Assembly (NCBI GenBank): GCA_028717985.1
Contig: JAQUMS010000058.1
Span: 1-7,021 of the forward strand
Source: Candidatus Omnitrophota bacterium
GTDB lineage: Bacteria > Omnitrophota > Gorgyraeia > Gygaellales > Profunditerraquicolaceae
Reading direction: 5' to 3'
Length of the DNA: 7,021 bases
The translations under genes and the position numbers were made by a program. Numbering within the stretch: the stretch's first letter is position 1; every line of letters starts with the position of its first letter. The notes beneath the pieces were generated by a model. The model was not told the DNA's origin, made no database searches, and worked only from the letters and a program-made list of their open reading frames with translations. Shown here in pieces: positions 6,159-7,021 of this stretch.

Positions 6159-6464
6159 ATGAGGCCTAAGAAGATACGATGGGTAACCTGTGAGCCGGGT
6201 GAACGGTGTTTTCGTCCGCAGTGTAAACCGGAAAAAGAACTGCAAGGTGTTGTTCTTAACCTGGATGAATTTGAGGTTTTGCGTCTTTCTCATCTTGCTG
6301 GGTATGATCAGGCTATGATAGCTAAACAGATGCGCATTCACCAGTCAACAATATCAAGGATACTTAACTCCGCGCATAAAAAGGTTACTGATGCTTTGGT
6401 CAATATCAAAGCTATTAAAATAGAAGGCGGCTGCTGCCAAATTGTTAGAAAGGACAAGAAATGA
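6159..6464 (+). CDS. DUF134/UPF0251 family helix-turn-helix regulator, cysteine-rich
   Basis: Small DNA-binding protein of the DUF134 (UPF0251) family, related to sigma-70 region 4. The family pattern runs from the first residues (MRPKKIR) through FRPQCKP (18-24), LNLDEFEVLRLSHLAGYDQA (33-52) and the helix-turn-helix at about 50-71 (AKQMRIHQSTISRIL) to ALVNIKAIKIEGG (79-91). At 101 residues it is of normal length. Five cysteines stand out: C11, C17 and C22 in the N-terminal arm, and the adjacent pair C92-C93. They could bind a metal or metalloid, an iron-sulphur cluster, or form redox disulphides; this is inference. AAGGAG (6146-6151), 7 bases before the ATG, fixes the start. The gene has its own strong promoter with a palindromic operator and overlaps the following permease by ATGA, so it most likely controls itself and that permease. 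Family firm, effector unknown. Confidence 0.88.
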   Translation: MRPKKIRWVTCEPGERCFRPQCKPEKELQGVVLNLDEFEVLRLSHLAGYDQAMIAKQMRIHQSTISRILNSAHKKVTDALVNIKAIKIEGGCCQIVRKDKK

Positions 6465-7021
6465 GCGACTGGAAAAAGTTCTTTTATATTATAGTTGTTT
6501 TTCTGGGGAGTTTTTATTTGCCGGTTGAAAACCTGCGTTTTTCTAATGCTGTCTTTGAGGCTCTCGCACTTGTTAAATGGTACGCCCGGGAACATGTCCT
6601 CTTGTGCCTCGTTCCGGCGTTTTTTATTGCCGGCGCGATCTCGGTATTTGTCAGTCAAGCTTCGGTTATGAAATATTTCGGTGTGAAAGCGAATAAACTT
6701 CTTTCATATAGCGTAGCGTCGGTGTCTGGGACGATACTTGCCGTATGCTCATGTACCGTGCTACCGGTTTTCTCTGGTATCTATAAAAGAGGAGCCGGCC
6801 TTGGGCCCGCGATCGCCTTTTTGTATTCAGGACCCGCCATAAATGTTTTGGCGATTATCCTAACAGCACGTATTCTTGGCTGGGAGTTGGGGTTGGCACG
6901 GGCTATCGGAGCGGTTGTTTTCAGCGTTGTTATCGGGCTATTGATGCATCTTATATTTTTAAAAGAAGAAAGGGCGCGTCATGCAAATGGCGATTTCAAT
7001 ATAGGCGAAATAAAAGAAACA
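6461..7021 (+). CDS. permease of the PF03773 (YraQ/ArsP-like) family, 5' part; 3' end outside window
   Basis: Inner-membrane permease; the first 187 residues are present and the frame is open at the right edge. The family signature is clear: CSCTVLPVFSGIYKRG at 96-111 followed by GPAIAFLYSGPAINVLAI at 115-132. Hydrophobic segments lie near 7-20, 46-65, 80-103, 113-136 and 145-167, then a charged, probably cytoplasmic loop starts at 168 (KEERARHANGD), as expected between the two halves of the protein. Family members are usually over 300 residues, so a large part is missing. One characterised branch (ArsP) exports trivalent methylated arsenicals; most members have no known substrate, and C96/C98 could bind a thiophilic ion. 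The ATG at 6461 overlaps the regulator's stop, with AAAGGAC just upstream (6449-6454 region) as ribosome site. No ArsR-type gene is visible. Family firm, substrate unknown. Confidence 0.88.
   Translation, partial: MSDWKKFFYIIVVFLGSFYLPVENLRFSNAVFEALALVKWYAREHVLLCLVPAFFIAGAISVFVSQASVMKYFGVKANKLLSYSVASVSGTILAVCSCTVLPVFSGIYKRGAGLGPAIAFLYSGPAINVLAIILTARILGWELGLARAIGAVVFSVVIGLLMHLIFLKEERARHANGDFNIGEIKET

Noticed and set aside
6338..6658. Antisense open frame across the regulator-permease junction
   Set aside because: It overlaps two coupled genes with clear family signatures and has no support of its own.
1..7021. CRISPR arrays, insertion sequences, tRNA or rRNA genes
   Set aside because: No spaced direct repeats, transposase signatures, terminal inverted repeats or conserved RNA gene sequences were seen on either strand.

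Overview
The window reads as a stretch of bacterial chromosome, with all genes on the + strand, tightly packed and of moderate GC content (low-to-mid 40s % by eye). The gene set is a glucan phosphorylase, a cobalamin-type radical SAM enzyme, ferrous iron transport and a CSC-motif permease. It suggests an anaerobic or microaerobic, probably Gram-negative bacterium. A candidate phylum such as Omnitrophota is a guess from gene style only, because no rRNA or phylogenetic marker is present.

Layout. Bases 1-1235 hold the 3' part of a short-type alpha-glucan phosphorylase gene (glgP), cut by the left edge. A 73-bp gap follows with a small GC hairpin and an extended -10 promoter placed almost on the next start codon. 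Bases 1309-5230 look like one operon: a GIY-YIG domain protein with a basic tail, overlapping by 8 bp a B12-binding-type radical SAM protein, then 13 bp later feoA, which overlaps feoB by the 4-bp ATGA. After 46 bp come a two-helix membrane protein with a PH-like domain (5277-5711) and, 4 bp later, a small conserved soluble protein (5716-6093). These two may belong to the same transcript. Bases 6101-6147 hold a near-consensus sigma-70 promoter whose -10 box and predicted start site lie inside a 26-bp near-perfect palindrome. This drives a DUF134/UPF0251-type helix-turn-helix regulator, coupled by ATGA overlap to a permease of the PF03773 (YraQ/ArsP-like) family that runs off the right edge.

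How they work together. FeoA and FeoB form a GTP-dependent Fe(II) uptake system; its FeoB is of the compact variant class, without the usual first gate sequence. The last two genes look like a self-contained, autoregulated regulator-transporter pair. The palindrome, a cysteine-rich regulator and a permease whose relatives include a methylarsenite exporter together suggest a metal- or metalloid-responsive module whose inducer and substrate are unknown. That module is the most interesting part of the window. No mobile elements, CRISPR arrays, tRNAs or rRNAs were seen, and no gap between genes exceeds 75 bp.
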